Shown here piece after piece: positions 44,296 to 53,989 of a stretch of 64,000 nucleotides of DNA. Source of the stretch: Lichina pygmaea (lineage: Eukaryota; Ascomycota; Lichinomycetes; Lichinales; Lichinaceae). Positions within the stretch are counted from its first letter, which is position 1; every line of letters begins with the position of its first letter. The DNA lies in assembly GCA_963422465.1 (NCBI GenBank), contig OY730170.1, forward strand, positions 3,014,379-3,078,378, in the 5' to 3' direction. The position numbers and the translations under genes are program-made. The notes beneath the pieces are model-generated. The model searched no databases and was not told where the DNA came from. It saw only the letters and a program-made list of their open reading frames with translations.

Positions 44296-47200
44296 ACAAC
44301 ATGACCCCTAGCAACGCAAAGCACCTGCGATTGCCTGTGTCACTATACGCCAACACGCCGATACAGACATACGCACTTGTTGACTCTGGAGCCAGTGGGA
44401 ACTACATTTCAAGACAACTTTACGATACCCTCGGCACTGGAAGGAGACGCAAGCAGCAGCCCTATCAGCTTGCGATGGCAAATGGACAGACAGAGCTAGT
44501 CTGCCATGAGACGCAGCCAATGGAAATGGTTACCGGACACCATGCTGAAAGGATCCACCTTGATATTGTCGAGTTGGCCACTCAGGATATCTATTTGGGG
44601 ATGCCTTGGCTAAAGAAGCACAACCCAGTTGTTAACTGGAAGACAGGAGTACTCACGTTTAGGAACTGCACTAACAACGCAGCTCGGACCTGTTACCAGC
44701 CGCAGAAGGCGTGGACAGATGAGGGAAGGAGTCCTCAGTGGAACCTCACCGACAGAAAGGACAACTCTCAAGAGAAGAGGTCTGCCTCGACAGGCACACC
44801 CCAGAACCAGGTGGCCAAACAGTCAGAGATGAAGAGAGAGGAAGTTGTTAACTCTCTGGAGATCCCTGAAGAGTACTGACCTGGGTATGATAACCTCTTT
44901 CAGGAAGAGACAACGACAGCAGCGTTGCCTAAGCACCAACCTTGGGATCATGAGATCAAGTTGCAACCAGGGACGGAGCCAGGATTTGGACCAATTTACC
45001 AGTTATCAGAGAAAGAGCTCCAAGTACTTCGCGAGTACCTGGAGGAAAACCTGAAAAAGGGTTTCATTCGAGAATCTCAATCGCCAGCAGGATACCCGAT
45101 ACTATTTGCACCAAAGAAAGACGGAAGTCTTCGACTTTGTGTGGACTACAGGAAACTCAACGACATTACCATCAAGAACTGATATCCGTTGCCAAATGCG
45201 AATGAATTGCGAGACAGGATCAGCCAAGCTACAATCTTTACCAAGCTGGACTTGAAAGGAGCATACAACCTGATACGCATGAAAAAAGGAGAAGAATGGA
45301 AGACAGCCTTCAGAACCCGATACGGACACTACGAGTATCTGGTTATACTATTCGGACTCACAAACGCACCAGCAACATGTCAAGCATTGATCAACAACGT
45401 CATCAGAGCACACCTGGACCAAACAGCTATCGCCTACCTGGACGACATTCTTGTCTACTCGAACACACAACAGGAACATACCAAACATGTGAAGGATGTT
45501 CTACGATGCCTACAAGAGGCAGGGCTCAAGCTCAACCTGAAGAAATGCGAGTTCAACAAACCGGAAGTTGAATTCCTCGGATACATCATAGGGATTGAAG
45601 GGATCAAGATTGACCCTGAGAAAATCAAAGCGATTCAGCAATGGCCAACACTGACATCAGTTAAGGAAGTACAAGCCTTCCTGGGATTTGCCAACTTCAA
45701 CTGACAGTTCATCAAGAACTACTCACAGATGGCAACTCCACTGACAGAACTCACGAAGAAGGATGTGGAGTACTGGTGGACGGAGAGACAACAAAAAGCA
45801 TTCCAACAGCTCAAGGACGCTTGCGCCAAGGAACCAGTTCTCCTCAACTTCAAGACAGGCCAGCCGACACGAATCAAGACAGACACTTCAGATCAAGCAG
45901 TGGAAGCATGTCTATGCCAACAGGCAGACGGCAAGTGGCACCCAGTTGCCTACTACTCACGAAAGATGACACAAGTGGAACAAAACTATGATATCCACGA
46001 TAAAGAGCTACTGGCAGTCGTCAACGCACTCGAACACTGGAGAGTGTACGCGGAAAGCAGTTCTGAACTCACCATTCTCACAGACCACAAGAATCTGACA
46101 ACGTTCACGACAACCAAGAAGCTGAACAGATGGCAAGTCAGATGGGCTGAACTCCTAGGGCAACACAAGTTCAAGATCTTGTACACCCCTGGACGAGACA
46201 ATGGGAGAGCAGACGCACTAAGCCGACGAAAAGACCACATGGAAGATGATGAACGCCAAGGAACAATCTTACAGCAGGACCAGCAAGGAAACCTGGTGCC
46301 CCAGCCACAGATCAACAAGCTCACAGCAGAAGACACTGAAGAACTAATAAGGAACTACCACGACAATCCAGCACATGGTCACCCAGGAATCTCCAAAACC
46401 ACAGACCTTATCCAACGGGCAGGGAACAATGTCATCAACCTCCGACAACATGTCACAAACTACATCAGCAAGTGTCTACTATGCCAGAAAAACAAATATG
46501 GGAGACACAAGCCATACGGAGAAGGACACCCGAACACGATACCGAGAGGCCTGTGGGAAGACATGTCAATGGACTTTATCACAAAGCTACCCAAGTCCAA
46601 AGACCCAGTCACAGGAATCACCTACGACTTGATTTTGGTGATAGTGGACAGATTCACAAAATATCTAATAACAGTACTGTTCAAGGAGACCCACACAGCA
46701 GAACAGTTGGGACACCTCTTACTGGACAGACTAGTCAGAGACCACGGAGTTCCAATCACGATCATTACAGACAGAGATAAACTCTTCACATCCAACTACT
46801 GGAAGACAATCAGTGCAGCCATGGGAACAAAACCCAAAATGTCTACGGCCTATCACTCACGAACTGATGGCCAGACGGAGCGAGCGAACCAAGTCCTGGA
46901 GACTTACCTACGGCATTACATCAACAAAACCCACAGCAATTGGGTACAGTTATTACCGGTGGCACAGCTGGCAATCAACCAGCACAGATCAGACTCAACA
47001 AAGGAATCGCTATTTTTTGCCAATTTTGGACAACATGCAAACATCGGGATGCCAAGCAGAGCTTCACCAAACACGGAGAAAGCACTCCAACACAACAAGC
47101 TCCTACGACAAACGCACACGATGATGAGGCACTACCTTCAAGAGACCTCAGAAAAAATGCAACGTCAGATGGACAAGAAATCGAAAATGGCACCTCAGCT

Positions 47201-47576
47201 AAAGAAGAGGGATAAAGTCTACCTTCTCACAAGAAATTGGAAAACAAAGAAACCAAGAACAAAGAAACTGGACCATGTTAAGGTCAGACCATTTTCAGTC
47301 AAAGAAAGAACTGGACCAGTCAACGTCAGACTGCGACTACCAAGGGATGCCAGAGTCCATCCAAACTTTCATATATCAATGATTGAACCAGCCGACCAGA
47401 GCACACCCTTGCAGGAAACATTCCATTACCAACCTGAAGAAGAACAAGAGTTTGAGGTTGAACAGATCCTGGCTAGGAAAGGTCAGCAATACCTTGTCAA
47501 GTGGAAAGGATACCCAGACTCAGAAAATACCTGGGAACCACTCAAGAACCTCGCGAACTGCCAGCTTCTTCTGTGA
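44257..47576 (+). pseudogene. pol: Chromovirus pol (protease, RT, RNase H, integrase, chromodomain), three internal TGA codons
   Basis: A single frame entered by -1 frameshift, with TGA at 44877-44879, 45180-45182 and 45702-45704. Protease: ALVDSGASGNYIS. Reverse transcriptase: [30 protein letters not shown], and the active-site YLDDILVYS. RNase H: KTDTSDQAVEACL, DKELLAVVNALEHWR and LTDHKN. Integrase: an HHCC zinc site (HGHPGISKT ... CLLCQKNK) and a D,D-35-E core with IVDRFTKY, TDRDKLFTSNYW and DGQTERANQ. Chromodomain: EVEQILARKGQQYLVKWKGYPDSENTWEP, a module that directs integration to methylated-H3K9 chromatin in related elements. No TAA or TAG occurs in the frame before the end. Confidence 0.92.
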
Positions 47577-47637
47577 CAGTTTTGGCAGGAGCAGGACCGA
47601 ACAGCTCGGCCTGCAGGAGGGACGCGTCAATGACTGA

Positions 47638-48042
47638 TCAAGTCAAATCCTCGCCATCCGACTCCATCTCTTTCACCAAGCACTGAAGCTTCTGCCTCGC
47701 ACGGACCTCAGCGCCCTCCAACACCTTTCGCTTCTGAGACAGACGAGCCTGCACTGTGGCAAGTTGTTCAAAGAGTGCATCACATGTTGCCTTGTCAGTG
47801 GCAACATCCTCACGGAGGTTGTCCCGGGACATGTTCAAAGATTCCCAGGACACAGAGACACAAGACCTTCCGCACTGAGTGCACGCAGCACATTTCAACT
47901 TATTGTCTTCTCCCGGCATCTGGAAGCACGGACGACCACGGAGAACACAAAAGTCGCAGGGCGTACGCGAAACAAAACCCTGATCGTGGATTTGAGCAGC
48001 CAGCTGAGTTCGGCTAACAGTCGCACGTGACTTTGGAGGCAT
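47638..48042 (-). CDS. Antisense ORF of the retrotransposon: Zn(II)2Cys6-like coiled-coil protein
   Basis: Intact 134-codon ORF on the strand opposite to gag-pol, between the pol stop and the 3' LTR. Its cysteines are spaced CX2CX6CX11CX2CX6C (CDFCVLRGRPC, then CAACTQCGRSC), which fits the fungal binuclear zinc cluster consensus CX2CX6CX5-12CX2CX6-8C, with one extra Cys inside the last loop. Basic residues flank the first cluster half. The C-terminal half (about 75-125: LFEQLATVQARLSQKRKVLEGAEV) is predicted coiled coil. A minus-strand TATATAAAG lies about 70 bp upstream of its ATG, inside the 3' LTR. I recall similar Cys-rich/coiled-coil ORFs among unnamed fungal proteins, but have not checked. 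Function unknown; DNA binding is an inference. Confidence 0.7.
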   Translation of the reverse strand: MPPKSRATVSRTQLAAQIHDQGFVSRTPCDFCVLRGRPCFQMPGEDNKLKCAACTQCGRSCVSVSWESLNMSRDNLREDVATDKATCDALFEQLATVQARLSQKRKVLEGAEVRARQKLQCLVKEMESDGEDLT

Positions 48043-48085
48043 GACCAGATTTCATCAAGATGATGAAAGATGGAGAGGAGGATAG

Positions 48086-48679
48086 TGTTACGACCCAGGA
48101 GGAACACAGTCTTTATATACTCACAGAAAGCAGCAGACAGGATACTGGACAGAAGTACCAGACAGCGTGACACAGGAACCGGTCACGTGACTGGCGAGAC
48201 AAACCAGGGAGTGCTCGCCGCAGCATGCATATGCACAAACAAGTGAGCAAAGTGAGCAGAGCTCACCCAGCTCGCCGCAGCGTGCATGAAAAGTGAGCAA
48301 AGTGAGCAGAGCTCACCCAGCTCGCCGCAGCGTGCATGAAAAGTGAGCAAAGTGAGTAGAGCTCACCCTGCTTGCCACAGCGTGCATGAAAAGTGAGCAA
48401 AGTGAGCAGAGCTCACTCTGCTCACGAACTGGGCACTATATAGCCAGGCGATAGTTCCCCTATGGAACGATTGTCTTCAACTCATGTTGTGATCCAGACA
48501 ACTAGATCTACTTCAATACAATCCTTTTGTACGAAGCTGTTGATCAGGTGTCACCACCACCACGTTCCACCAAACCCCTTCGTGCTCCTTGACACTCCTC
48601 TCCTGCGAGAACCAACCCGCCTTCCGCCTCTCGCCCTAATCCTATACTCGGATAGGACGGTACGGTACGGACCGCAACA
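48086..48679 (+). repeat. 3' LTR
   Basis: 594 bp, same layout as the 5' LTR at an offset of 5,935 bp. Ten transitions separate the two, nine at CpG dinucleotides, all with the TpG or CpA state in this copy. Preceded by a purine-rich tract (48063-48085) that is the likely polypurine primer. Confidence 0.95.
48111..48120 (-). promoter_or_regulatory. Antisense TATA box in the 3' LTR
   Basis: Minus-strand GTATATAAAG, 69 bp upstream of the antisense ORF start codon (48042); identical in the 5' LTR at 42176-42185, where it would fire leftwards into LINE sequence. Confidence 0.55.
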
Positions 48680-48684
48680 CCAGC
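48680..48684. repeat. LTR element target-site duplication, right (CCAGC)
   Basis: Matches 42146-42150. Confidence 0.9.
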
Positions 48685-50048
48685 CTTCTCCAAGCTCCCA
48701 GCAACCCCCAGTGGCTAACTCCCTGACAGACCAATCCCAGACTCAAGAAAAAGAAGAAGAGAAGGGGCTGACACCTCCCCAGCTAGTGGAAGAATAGCTT
48801 ATCCACACAAAAGCTCCCCAACACATCAAAAAAGCATGGGATAGTATTCTGTCCAAAGTGGTAGAAGCTCTGGACAAAGATGTCTCTACTCACTCACCTA
48901 ACTCCCAGAGTCTCCAGAAGATACTTGAGAGACTGGACAGCATTGAGAAACAAGTCCAAAAACAAAACACCAAGCCAACATATGCCCAGGCAGCCCAGAA
49001 AACAGTAGGACAGGAAATCCCTGTTCCAACCAGAATCCACAGTGAAATCACTATCAGACCTGGAACTCAGACTGGCCAGTTAGCAAACAGAACACCAGCC
49101 CAGCTTATGGAAGCTCTCAAGAAGAAAACACCACTCTCCTGCCAAAAAGAAATAAGAGCAGCCAGAAAACTACCCTCAGGAGATATTATAATCTCTCTGG
49201 AAACTCCTCAAGCCAAGACTCAGCTAGAGGAAAACAAGGACTGGATCCCAGCTGTCTTTACAGCAGAGGCCAAGATATCACCCAGAATCTTTCCAGTGCT
49301 AGTCCATGGGGTGCAGACAAAAGACTTCAAGCCAGAAAACCTGGAGGAAACAAAAAAGACAATCTTCTCCCAAAACCCTGGGATGGAAAGTAAGGTCAAC
49401 ATCCTAAGAACCTACTGGTCCAGAAAAGCCAAACTCCTCCAGAAGCCAGTCACATCTCTACATCTGGATCTAGCCACCCCAGAGCAAGCAAACCTTCTAA
49501 TTGAGAAAGGAGTAGTTCTAGGATACACTCTACATGAAGTAGAACCAGCCCTGCTAGCAACATCAGTCACCCAGTGCTACAAATGTACTAGGTTTGGACA
49601 CCAAGCACGCACTTGCCAAGCCCAAGCCCAGTGCACAGCCTGTGGAGGAAAGCATGCCAGAAGAGACTGCCAGACTTCTCCAGAAACTCTAACACCAAAA
49701 TGTGCAAACTGCAAGGGAAACCACCCAGCCTGGTCAAAGTCCTGCCAGAAAAAACAGGAAGCAATCCAGAAAGCAAGAGAGGTATGGCTAGCAAGACCAG
49801 GGAGGTACACAATAGCTCCCAGACTAGCTCTACCTCAGACTCCCTCAACACAAGAAAAAGGGCCAAGTCTACAAGACAGACAAGAAGCTAAGAAAAGAAA
49901 ACAAGAGGAAGTACTAAGAGCATGCTCAAGCTCAAGACTGAACACTCAGCTCCCCACTTTCCCACTTGCACAGAACTCAGAGTTCCAAATCAACATACCC
50001 AGAAAAAAAGCTACTGAGATCTTGGAAGACTCTAGCCAAGAGGATTAA
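48685..50048 (+). pseudogene. LINE ORF1, main part (Gag-like with CCHC knuckles)
   Basis: Continues the frame opened at 42111. One TAG at 48795-48797 interrupts it; downstream the frame stays open from 48798 through an ATG at 48858 to TAA 50046-50048. A coiled-coil-like part (SLQKILERLDSIEKQVQKQ) is followed by a nucleic-acid-binding region and three zinc knuckles: CYKCTRFGHQARTC, CTACGGKHARRDC and CANCKGNHPAWSKSC. This is the usual ORF1 of I/Tad/R1-like LINEs, which coats the RNA. Its stop overlaps the ORF2 start as TAATG. Confidence 0.85.
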
Positions 50049-53000
50049 TGAGTTACTCCACACTTAACCTTCTCCAGTACAATGTCCAGAAAAGCCAGAC
50101 ATGCCAAGAACTTCTACTGGCAAACCCTAGACTACAGGAAGTGGACATCATCACTCTGCAAGAACCCTGGAAAAACCCCCACCAAGAATCAAGCATCTCT
50201 ACAATATTCTCAGCCTTCTACCCTTTACAAAGCCAGGAGCTAGGGAGAACACTTGTTCTTGTTAACAGAAGAATTTTGCGGTCATCTATAAGCCCAATTT
50301 TCTGGAGTAAAGATCTAGTCTCCTTGGAGATAAGAGTTCAAACAAAGTCATTCTGGATCCACAACCTCTATTTCACACCCACAAGCCAAAGGAACTATAG
50401 AGAGTCAGCTCAGACTCTTCTAGACCTACTGGAACAAGCTATCCAAAAAGAGGGTGAACATATTCTCCTGACAGACTCAAATCTCCACCACCCAAGTTGG
50501 TCAAAGTCAAGCCAGCTATACTCAGAACTGGCCTTATCCTTCAAGAACCTAACAGACAAATGGGGACTAGAGCTGGCAATAGCTCCCTACACACCAACAA
50601 GAGCAAGAACTCTTCTAGAACCACCTTCATCAGCAATTGATCTTTCTTTTATTTCAAGTTCTTTACTTAATTCTCTTATTTACTCACAAATTAACATGAG
50701 ATTCCACACAGGGTCAGACCACAGACCAGTGCACACAATTCTCAGTCTGGAGACTCCAAGAAAAACCAGAACAGACAAAAAGAACTGGAGAACTCTGGAT
50801 GCTAGTCAAGCAAGACAAGAAGCTGATAACCTACCACCTATTCCATCTCTTACTAGCAAGAAAGAAGTGGATGATTACCTGGAAAGACTGGACAAAACTC
50901 TCCAAGAAATTGCAAACAAGACAACCCAAACTTGCAAAGAGTCCAGGTATGCAGTACCATGGTGGAACCAGGAAATCAAAGAAATAATCCAGGAGGAAAG
51001 AAAAGTAAGAAGAAAAGTACTCCAAGGCCAAGAGGAAACCACCAGACTAGAGGAGATAACTAAAAAGAAAAAGAGTCTGATCAGACAAGCCAAAAGAAAG
51101 ACATTCAGAACACATCTCCACCAGCTAGCAGAAACCCAGGACTACTGGAGAATTGCCAAATGGGGAAAAGAAAAAGCCGGCAAAGTTCCTGACCTACCAA
51201 TAGTCCCAGAACTTATAGGACAACAAGGACAGCTGGCAAAGTCTTTTGAAGAGAAAACAGAAGCTTTCAGGACTCAATTCTTCCCTCTTCCCCTACAGCC
51301 AGAGCCAGAGGAACAGGACCTGCCAGAAGAAACCCAGGAATAGCAACTATCCCAAGAAGTCTCCAAGGAAGAAGTACAAGAGGTTCTAAAGAAGAAAAAA
51401 CCTCTCTCAGCACCAGGCCAAGATACTCTACCAAATGGATTTCTAAGAGCACTGGGAGACCCTTTCAACAAAAGAATTGCTAAGGTTTTGGAGGCTTGCT
51501 GGAGACTGGAATACTTTCCAGACAGGTACAAGTCAGCCAAGACAATCTGCCTAAGGAAACCTGGCAAGGGATCCTACTGTCAAGCAAAAGCATGGCGCCC
51601 TATAGCTCTCCTGAATACAATTGGGAAGCTAATGGAAGCTATTGCAGCTGCAAGACTAAGTGAACTAGCTGAGAAAGAAAATCTCTTGCCAGAAATCCAG
51701 ATGGGATTCAGAAAAGGAAGATCAACAGAATCAGCACTTTTTCTTCTGACCTCCCAGGTAGAAAAGATCTGGAAAGAAGGAATGGTTGCTAGTCTTCTCT
51801 CTCTAGACATCTCTGGAGCCTATGACAGAGTCTTGCCAGAAGTTCTCAGAAAGATCCTGATTAAGAGAATGATTCCTAAGTGGTTTGCATCCTGGATCTT
51901 TTCCTTCACTACTTCACGCACTACCTCTCTGGTGTTTGATGACTCAGAATCCCCCCAGTTCCCTATATACTGTGGAGTCCCTCAAGGATCACCTTTCTCT
52001 CCTATTCTATTTCTTTTCTATATCTCAGAACTGCACAATACTGTACACACCCCCGAGAAAGGAGTTTCAGCACTTGGTTTTGCAGATGACACTAATCTTC
52101 TTGCATTCTCCTCCTCCTTGAAAAGCAACCTTCTCAAGTTGAATTCTACACATTCCAAATGTCAGGACTGGGCAAGAAAACATAGTATGAAGTTTGCACC
52201 TGAAAAGTATGAACTTCTCCATTTTTCTAGAAGAAGAAGAGACAATCTTCAGCTCAGTCTAAGACTTGGAGAAGTGGTACTCCAACCAAAAGAAGAAGTG
52301 CGCATCTTGGGACTTTACTTTGACTCAAAACTTGTCTGGAAAAAACACCAAAAAATCATGTCACAGAAAGCCTCCAAATATTTCTCAGCTTTATCCAGAA
52401 CAACCTACTCTACTTGGGGACTACCAGTCCTAACAGCACGTCATGTCTACACTGCTATACTAAGATCTCTTCTTAGTTATGCAGTAGGAGTCTGGTTCAA
52501 TCCCCAAAAGAAACTCTCTAATATTATTTCATTATCTACTTTCCAAAATAAATGTTTAAGAACTATAGGAGGTGTCTTTAAAGCCACTCCTATTTTCCTA
52601 CTTGAATCAGAACTATTTCTACCCCCTCTAGACTTATACTTCAAGCTGAGAACAGCATGTTTTCTTTCATCTTTCTATTCAAACACACTACCCAACTCTC
52701 CTTCTACACTTCTCCACAAACTACACAGTCAAATTTCTCTCTATGTTTCTTCTCTCAGAACTACACCAAAGTCTCTGACAACTATTTCTCTAAACTGGAG
52801 AACAGTCTGGCTGGAACAACTAACTACTAACCAAGACTTCTCAAAGAAAAGTCTACAGGAGGTTTTCCACAAAGAATGGGAAGCCAGATGGCAGGTAAGC
52901 AGAGGAAATTGTTCTGCTATTTGGGACATGTTCACCAGAAGGCCACAGAAGAAAAACCTCAATATCTTCAAAGATTTGAGAAAAGCTGAGTCTAGTCTAT

Positions 53001-53287
53001 TTCTTCAAATTCTGTCAGCAAGAATAGGACTGGCCAGTTTTCTTTTCAGAGCAAATGTTCCAGACTTTAACTCCCCTCTATGCACATGTGGTTTTGGAGA
53101 AGAAACAGCCCAACACATCACTTTTTTCTGTAACAAATTTTCAAACCAAAGACAACAAGTCCAATTCCCTCTACAAGATTTCCCATCTATCTTATTCTCC
53201 TCCAAGCTACTTCCTAAACTTCTTTTCTGGTTTATGTCTTTGAAAAGACTTGACCAGTTCAACCTAGCCCACCAACTCTCTTTCTAA
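50048..53287 (+). pseudogene. LINE ORF2: AP-type endonuclease and reverse transcriptase, one internal TAG
   Basis: ATG at 50048 overlaps the ORF1 stop by one base. The endonuclease has LLQYNVQKS, TLQEPW, LTDSNLHHPSW, SAIDLSFIS and TGSDHRPV. Reverse transcriptase has KSAKTICLRKPGK, WRPIALLNTIGKLME, LLSLDISGAYDRV, GVPQGSPFSPILF and the catalytic GFADDTNLLAF. Near the C-terminus is a CCHC-type motif, CTCGFGEETAQHITFFC. A TAG at 51341-51343 lies between the endonuclease and RT in an otherwise open frame, followed by CAACTA. I saw no RNase H domain between RT and the terminal zinc motif. It would prime reverse transcription at nicked target DNA. Confidence 0.9.
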
Positions 53288-53473
53288 GCTCTACCAAGTC
53301 AACTGTTTGTTTTAACAAATAGCTACATGTACAAATTTCCTTAGCTACTGCATATTCCACAAGATTTTCCCTAGTCTCTCCCAAGCTCCAGTTTTTATTC
53401 CTCCAAAGGTTTTCTGGAGAAACAAACATGTACCTAGAAGTTCTGCATGGCTCTACAGCTAAATCAGTGTAAG

Positions 53474-53503
<30 letters not shown>
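53474..53503 (+). repeat. LINE A-rich 3' tail
   Basis: AATAAAATAAATAAATA-type repeats ending in a run of A, immediately before the right target-site duplication. Confidence 0.85.
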
Positions 53504-53504
<1 letters not shown>

Positions 53505-53516
53505 TCATGCCAGGGT
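53504..53516. repeat. LINE target-site duplication, right copy
   Basis: ATCATGCCAGGGT, following the A-rich tail; identical to 41413-41425. Confidence 0.9.
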
Positions 53517-53989
53517 ACTTCCGTACAAGCACGAGACATAAGGATCCGGCAGTCCCAACATTCGCTCCGTAGATATGCCAAGGCAAACAACTACGCTTTG
53601 TGGATAAGTAACAATAGGCTGCCCGCGGGATGTAGGAAAACGAAGCCCTTCCGACAAGGGGAATTTCCTTTGCTATCTGCATCAAGCCTTTGGGGCGCCG
53701 TGATCTAACGAACCAGCGTCGCTGTGAAGAAGAAGAAAGATCCACCCTCTCAAAGAAAGGAAGAAAGGGAGAAAGAGAGAGGGAAAAGATGAGAAGAGGA
53801 TGGACGAAAGCGGAAGAGAAGAGAATGAAATCGAAAGGGTAGAAAGAATGAGAAGAGGGCTGTGAGATCATACGTCAGAGCAAGTAGATGCCCGCAGAGA
53901 TCGTGAGACGTCGTCGGCGACTCTCCCCCATCACGCCATGACCAGCACCCAAGGGTCTATTCAAGGGAAGAATGCCAAGAAGAGCCTGT
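53517..53989. other. Intergenic flank right of the LINE
   Basis: No gene. The first bases complete a TACTTCCGTA decamer (53516-53525) that begins with the last base of the LINE duplication. A purine-rich AGAAAGAGAGAGG stretch lies at about 53755-53860. Confidence 0.45.

Larger units (their letters stand above)
42151..48679 (+). mobile_element. Ty3-type LTR retrotransposon, chromovirus lineage
   Basis: 6,529 bp with two 594-bp LTRs beginning TGTT and ending AACA, flanked by CCAGC duplications. Internal order is gag, protease, reverse transcriptase, RNase H, integrase and C-terminal chromodomain, which defines the chromovirus branch of Ty3 elements. An antisense ORF lies between pol and the 3' LTR. 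The LTRs are about 98% identical, so insertion was fairly recent. Five TGA codons interrupt gag-pol, so this copy is probably not autonomous. It sits inside LINE ORF1. Confidence 0.95.
41426..53503 (+). mobile_element. Full-length non-LTR retrotransposon (LINE), interrupted by a nested LTR element
   Basis: The element runs from just after ATCATGCCAGGGT at 41413-41425 to an A-rich tail (TAAA repeats, about 53474-53503) just before a perfect copy of the same 13 bp at 53504-53516, its target-site duplication. Subtracting the nested LTR element and its duplication leaves about 5.5 kb. It holds a 5' UTR (about 41426-42110), ORF1 with CCHC knuckles, ORF2 with endonuclease and reverse transcriptase, and a 3' UTR. 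Domain order fits the Tad/R1/I-like superfamily, but no RNase H was recognised in ORF2. Base use is clearly more A-rich than the host genes. Two in-frame TAG codons interrupt the ORFs. Confidence 0.9.

Noticed and set aside
43051-45704. Reassignment of TGA to arginine in this genome
   Set aside because: Host genes such as profilin, YKT6 and TFIIF-alpha end at TGA at their conserved lengths, so TGA is a normal stop.
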